The notes below the pieces were generated by a model. The model made no database searches. It had not been told where the DNA came from and saw only the letters and a program-made list of their open reading frames with translations. From assembly GCA_910585335.1 (NCBI GenBank), contig CAJUCU010000018.1:8125-25089 (forward strand): DNA of 16,965 bases. The letters are read 5' to 3'. Of the stretch, positions 13,422 to 16,965 are shown piece after piece (within the stretch, counting starts at the first letter, position 1; the number at the start of each line of letters is the position of its first letter). The stretch comes from an uncultured Bacilli bacterium. Its GTDB lineage: Bacteria; Bacillota_I; Bacilli_A; RF39; UBA660. A program made the translations under genes and the position numbers.

Positions 13422-16376
13422 TTAAATAATTTCTTCATAATCGTTAAGTTTAACACTAACTAATTTACTAACGCCAGACTCCTGCATAGTAATACCATAT
13501 AAAGTATCAGCATACTCCATAGTCTTTTTCTTATGGGTAATAATCAAAAACTGAGTTTTTGCTTTATAATGGTTTAAATATTTTCCAAACTCTGAAACAT
13601 TCGCTTCATCAAGCGCTGCTTCCACTTCATCAAAAATACAAAATGGAACAGTTCGAACGTTCAAAATGGCAAACAACAGACTAATCGCAGTCAGTGTTTT
13701 TTCACCTCCAGAAAGCAAACTAATAGTAGTAAGACGTTTCCCTGGAGGAGAAGCAACAATATCAATACCTGTGGTCAATAAATCATCTGGATTGGTCAGT
13801 CTTAAATCAGCTTCACCACCTTTAAACAGTTCTTTAAATACTTGTTTAAATTCTTTTTCTATTTCCTGAAAAGTATGTAAGAATTCCTCTTTCATCACAT
13901 CATCCATCTCTCGCATTATTTCAAGAAGTGTAGATTCGGCATGTTCCAAATCTTCTTTTTGTTTTTTCAAGAACTCATAACGTGTAGAAACTCGCTCATA
14001 CTCTTCGATTGCTAAAATATTAACCATACCTATTTCTTTGATATTGCGTTTATAAAGATTGACTTTCTCACGTGCCAAAGTATCATCAATATCTAAATGA
14101 TAATCTTTTTTCGCTTTTTCAAATGTAAGAGAATATTCTTCATTCAATGTAAGAAGCATATGATCTAATTTAACATCATACCGATTTAATAAAACTTCTT
14201 TTTCCCTAATACTTTTCTCCATCTCACGAAGACGACTATTTTTAAGTTTTAAAGTAGCATCATCTTCCTCTAATTTTAACTTTAAGTCCATAATTTCTTT
14301 ATTGATATTAAAAGTATCTGTGGTTAACAATTCTTTTTCAGATTGCGCTTCATGATATGCTTCGATTAATTCTTGCTCTTTTTCATCTAGTAGATTACTA
14401 CTTAATGATTGATAGCTAGACCATTCTTTCGTAACACTATCATGATTTTCTAAAAGTTTTTGAATCTCACTATTCATCAAATCTTGTCTTTCTGATAAAA
14501 GAAGGGAATTTTTAGAGATATCAAAATATTCTTTTTCAATTTTCTCTAATTCTTTTAAAGTACTTTTTAAAGACTCATCTAGTGAAGTAAGTTCTTTTTT
14601 ATTTGAAAGGATTTGTTCTTTATAATGAGCAAGTTTTTGTTTCAAGCTGATACTACTATTGGCTTGATAAATAGATCCTCCAGAAATAGAACCACCAACA
14701 TGAACAATATCTCCTTCTAATGTAACGATACGATAGCGATTATGAATTTTTTTACTAAGACGAGTAGCCGCTAAAATTGTAGGCGCAACTAGTGTAGTTC
14801 CCAATTGGTTTTCTACGATATTTTGATATTTTTTATCATATTCTACTAGGGTAGACAAAACAGCTATAAAATCATCATCATGACTAATTTTATATAAAGT
14901 ATCTTCATCAACAAACCTTCCCTTTATAACATTGAGTGGCAAGAAAGTAGCACGTCCTAGTTTATTTTCTTTTAAATAATCAACAGCTTGAATAGAGGCA
15001 CTTTGATCTTTGGTGATAATAAAATTACGACTAGCTTGAATAGCGATTTCTAATGCATTGGTATACTCATCTGCAATAGATAAAATATTTCCAACTGTAT
15101 TATAAATTCCCTCTAATGAAGATGCTTTTAAAATGGAGCGAACAGCATTTGGAATATTGCCACCAGCTTCTATTTCCATCTCTAGACTTTTTATCTTTTG
15201 TTCTAATACCGTGTTATCACGATTTAATTTAAAATAGTCCTGATTATAAATGGTTTGTTTCTTTTTCAGTTTTGTTTGACGCTCTAACAAGTCATCTTCA
15301 TAACCCTTACTTTTAACAAGTTCCTCACCTATCCGATGATACTCTTCACGACTTACTTTAATACTAGCTTCTAAACTTCCTTTTTCTTCTAATAAAGTGC
15401 GTAACTTTTCTTGAATTTCATTTTCATCTTTTTTATTTTTACTACGCTCTTTTAACAATTGTCTTTCGCTATTTAGCTTTTCTACTTTTTCCGTAATTTT
15501 CAATAATCTTGCATTTTTCAAAGATAAATCTTGCTCTAACTTAGTAAGATAGTTTTTATCTTCCATTGATTTCGTATCCACATCTAAAGTATCGGATTGA
15601 ATAGAAACTAATTCTTGTTCTAATTTTTCTTTTTCTTCTTTTACCCTATCAACAGAAAGAGAGACGTCTTCAATATCATAAGCCAAAAGGGCTACTTCAT
15701 ATTTTTCAAGTCCACGTTTATTTTCTAAATATTCTTTTGCTTTTTCACTTTGTTCTTTCAGTGGTAAAACTTGAATTTCTAACTCTTTAATAATATCTTC
15801 AACACGATCAATATTATTATGCGTACGATCTAACTTTCGAAGTGCTTCTTCTTTTCTTTTTTTATATTTCAAAATCCCTGCTGCTTCTTCAAAAATAATT
15901 CGTCTATCATAAGGTGAATGACTAAGAATTCTTTGTACTTCTCCTTGAGAAATAATATTAAAAGATTCTTTTCCCACTCCACTATCCATAAAAAGATCAA
16001 TGATATCTTTCAATCTACATTTCTCATGATTTAAAAAATATTCATTTTCACCACTTCGATAAACTTTTCTTTTAATAGACACTTCATTAAAAGCAAGTTT
16101 TAAATAGTTATCACTATTATCAAATACGAGTTCAACAGAGGCAACATTCAACGGCTTACGACTTTTGCTTCCAGAGAAAATAACATCTGTCATCGCGCCA
16201 TCTCCACGAAGGGATTTCACGGATTGTTCGCCAAGTACCCAGCGAACAGCATCTACGATATTACTTTTACCAGAACCATTAGGACCTACAATACAAGTGA
16301 TATTATCATCTAATTTAAGATTTAGCTTATCCGCAAAAGATTTAAAACCACTGGTAACGATTTCTTTTAAATACAT
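13422..16376 (-). CDS. smc: Chromosome segregation SMC ATPase, short-armed
   Basis: SMC dimers with ScpAB organise and separate the chromosome. The product has 984 residues. It has Walker A GPNGSGKS (31-38), Q-loop region ISQGEV (142-147), N-terminal coiled coil (~172-400), a hinge (~405-572) with the glycine cluster GGSISGGS (561-568), a returning coiled coil (~575-830), ABC signature LSGGEK (888-893), and Walker B CIFDEVEAALDEAN (913-926). Bacillus SMC is ~1186 residues. The ~200 missing residues are from the arms, about 100 per strand, while both head halves and the hinge look complete, so this is a short-arm version rather than a truncation. Mollicutes SMC (P115) has this size. The ATG is preceded by GTGGTGAT and a good sigma-A promoter. 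Confidence 0.96.
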   Translation of the reverse strand: MYLKEIVTSGFKSFADKLNLKLDDNITCIVGPNGSGKSNIVDAVRWVLGEQSVKSLRGDGAMTDVIFSGSKSRKPLNVASVELVFDNSDNYLKLAFNEVSIKRKVYRSGENEYFLNHEKCRLKDIIDLFMDSGVGKESFNIISQGEVQRILSHSPYDRRIIFEEAAGILKYKKRKEEALRKLDRTHNNIDRVEDIIKELEIQVLPLKEQSEKAKEYLENKRGLEKYEVALLAYDIEDVSLSVDRVKEEKEKLEQELVSIQSDTLDVDTKSMEDKNYLTKLEQDLSLKNARLLKITEKVEKLNSERQLLKERSKNKKDENEIQEKLRTLLEEKGSLEASIKVSREEYHRIGEELVKSKGYEDDLLERQTKLKKKQTIYNQDYFKLNRDNTVLEQKIKSLEMEIEAGGNIPNAVRSILKASSLEGIYNTVGNILSIADEYTNALEIAIQASRNFIITKDQSASIQAVDYLKENKLGRATFLPLNVIKGRFVDEDTLYKISHDDDFIAVLSTLVEYDKKYQNIVENQLGTTLVAPTILAATRLSKKIHNRYRIVTLEGDIVHVGGSISGGSIYQANSSISLKQKLAHYKEQILSNKKELTSLDESLKSTLKELEKIEKEYFDISKNSLLLSERQDLMNSEIQKLLENHDSVTKEWSSYQSLSSNLLDEKEQELIEAYHEAQSEKELLTTDTFNINKEIMDLKLKLEEDDATLKLKNSRLREMEKSIREKEVLLNRYDVKLDHMLLTLNEEYSLTFEKAKKDYHLDIDDTLAREKVNLYKRNIKEIGMVNILAIEEYERVSTRYEFLKKQKEDLEHAESTLLEIMREMDDVMKEEFLHTFQEIEKEFKQVFKELFKGGEADLRLTNPDDLLTTGIDIVASPPGKRLTTISLLSGGEKTLTAISLLFAILNVRTVPFCIFDEVEAALDEANVSEFGKYLNHYKAKTQFLIITHKKKTMEYADTLYGITMQESGVSKLVSVKLNDYEEII

Positions 16377-16402
16377 AGTATCACCACTTATCTTTCTTTA
16401 TC

Positions 16403-16431
16403 ATTATACTATATGGACAAAACTTTCGCAA
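16403..16431 (-). promoter_or_regulatory. Sigma-A promoter of smc-folD
   Basis: A perfect TATAAT (16408-16403) has TTGCGA (16431-16426) 17 bases upstream. It starts a short leader into the smc ATG at 16376. The -35 abuts the T-tract of the upstream gene's terminator. Confidence 0.75.
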
Positions 16432-16434
16432 ACG

Positions 16435-16466
16435 AAAAAGAAAACCATAAACAAAATAGTTTTCTT
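16435..16466 (-). terminator. Intrinsic terminator of the upstream surface-type gene
   Basis: On the minus strand, AAGAAAACTA (16466-16457) and TGGTTTTCTT (16447-16438) form a 10-bp stem with one G-U pair and a 9-base loop, followed by a T-rich tract. It isolates smc from upstream transcription. Confidence 0.85.
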
Positions 16467-16469
16467 ATT

Positions 16470-16965
16470 TTATAATCCTGTGTTTCCATAACCGTATGTT
16501 TTTCCAACAAAATAAAAGTAATTACAATAACAAGAATAAACGTTTCCTCCTACTAAAAGTTGAACTGAAGCATAATATCTTCCTGTGTATTTACTAATAT
16601 CCAAAGATACATCTTTAACCGCATTTGAGTTATTCCAAGATATATACGCTTTACTATCTACATCATTAAGCCAGTCGCTTTGTGATTTAATAATTCCAGC
16701 AAAAAAGTTAAAAGAATCTCCTTGATAATTAGGGCACCACATAGTACTTTTTAATTGCGCATAATCTGTTACATCGTAAGTATTCATTGTTGTAGCTTGA
16801 CCTCTAGCAGGGCACACAGTTCCTCCCATTAATAAAGCCTTATTGTTATATTGATTCCAAATAAAATCCATATGTCCTCCATCACGCAAATATGCGCCTA
16901 TCCCCCCAGTATTTTCGATATTTTCTTTGTGGTTCCATACAATGTAATCATCCTTTTTCCAGTTT
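16470..16965 (-). CDS. C-terminal part of a beta-rich surface or phage-tail-like protein, 5' end outside window
   Basis: The frame stays open to the right edge, giving 164 visible residues, so the TTG at 16889 is not a real start. I do not recognise the full protein. The visible part is rich in Tyr, Trp, Asn, Gly and Ser, with alternating strands. The pair YDVTDYAQLKST and LDISKYTGRYYASVQL resembles jelly-roll sandwich modules at the ends of secreted surface proteins and phage tail proteins (inference from pattern only). Cysteines occur as TVCP, MWCP and CYC, which is unusual for a Gram-positive surface protein and may reflect disulfides. There is no membrane segment or LPXTG motif in this part. 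It has its own terminator and is not in an operon with smc. Confidence 0.7.
   Translation of the reverse strand, partial: NWKKDDYIVWNHKENIENTGGIGAYLRDGGHMDFIWNQYNNKALLMGGTVCPARGQATTMNTYDVTDYAQLKSTMWCPNYQGDSFNFFAGIIKSQSDWLNDVDSKAYISWNNSNAVKDVSLDISKYTGRYYASVQLLVGGNVYSCYCNYFYFVGKTYGYGNTGL

Noticed and set aside
13666..13869. 67-residue + frame opposite smc
   Set aside because: Antisense to the conserved ABC-signature region of SMC.
16165..16491. 108-residue + frame across the smc start
   Set aside because: Antisense to the Walker A region and running through the smc promoter and terminator.

Overview
The window is AT-rich, with gene content and signals of a low-GC Bacilli-type Firmicute: AGGAGG-type Shine-Dalgarno (SD) sites before most genes, TATAAT-type promoters, a comEA-comEC competence pair, a cyclophilin lipoprotein, and an EGCLSV-type deformylase. 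A YjcZ-like small sporulation protein and a collagen-like protein with a BclA-like C-terminal domain suggest a spore former. The SMC protein is only 984 residues, the size seen in Mollicutes rather than the ~1190 of Bacillus. Together these point to a spore-forming lineage near Erysipelotrichales/Mollicutes-related Bacilli, probably gut-associated. The exact taxon cannot be fixed from the sequence alone. None of the 16 genes with a visible stop uses TGA.

Layout. (1) 1-1779, + strand: the 3' end of a collagen-like surface protein gene, then a GT2 glycosyltransferase with a TPR-like tail, closed by a bidirectional terminator. (2) 6086 down to 1836, - strand: a cell-wall operon (alpha/beta hydrolase, membrane-anchored MurF-like ligase, D-Ala-D-Ala ligase, class-I glutamine-amidotransferase-like hydrolase) read from an extended -10 promoter. 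A weak terminator sits before the last gene. (3) 10133 down to 6113, - strand: ftsW, comEA, comEC, covering septal wall synthesis and DNA uptake. (4) 10184-10453, + strand: a 58-codon YjcZ-like sporulation gene behind a sigma-K-like promoter, with its own terminator. (5) 10480-11692, + strand: def (peptide deformylase) and a cyclophilin-type lipoprotein isomerase, ending in a terminator shared with a convergent gene. (6) 16431 down to 11691, - strand: smc, folD, and an unrecognised 280-residue protein with its own strong promoter. (7) 16965-16435, - strand: the 3' end of a surface-type beta-rich protein gene with a clear terminator.

How they fit together. The collagen-like protein offers threonine-rich Gly-X-Thr triplets, and the co-directional glycosyltransferase 28 bp downstream is a good candidate to modify them, as happens to exosporium BclA proteins. 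The hydrolase/MurF-like/Ddl genes form a compact module. In both internal junctions the upstream TAG stop lies inside the SD of the next gene, consistent with translational coupling. The module would supply and attach D-Ala-D-Ala at the membrane. SMC, FtsW, Def and FolD are housekeeping functions. No tRNA, rRNA, CRISPR array, insertion sequence or riboswitch was seen. No gene-free stretch exceeds about 150 bp.
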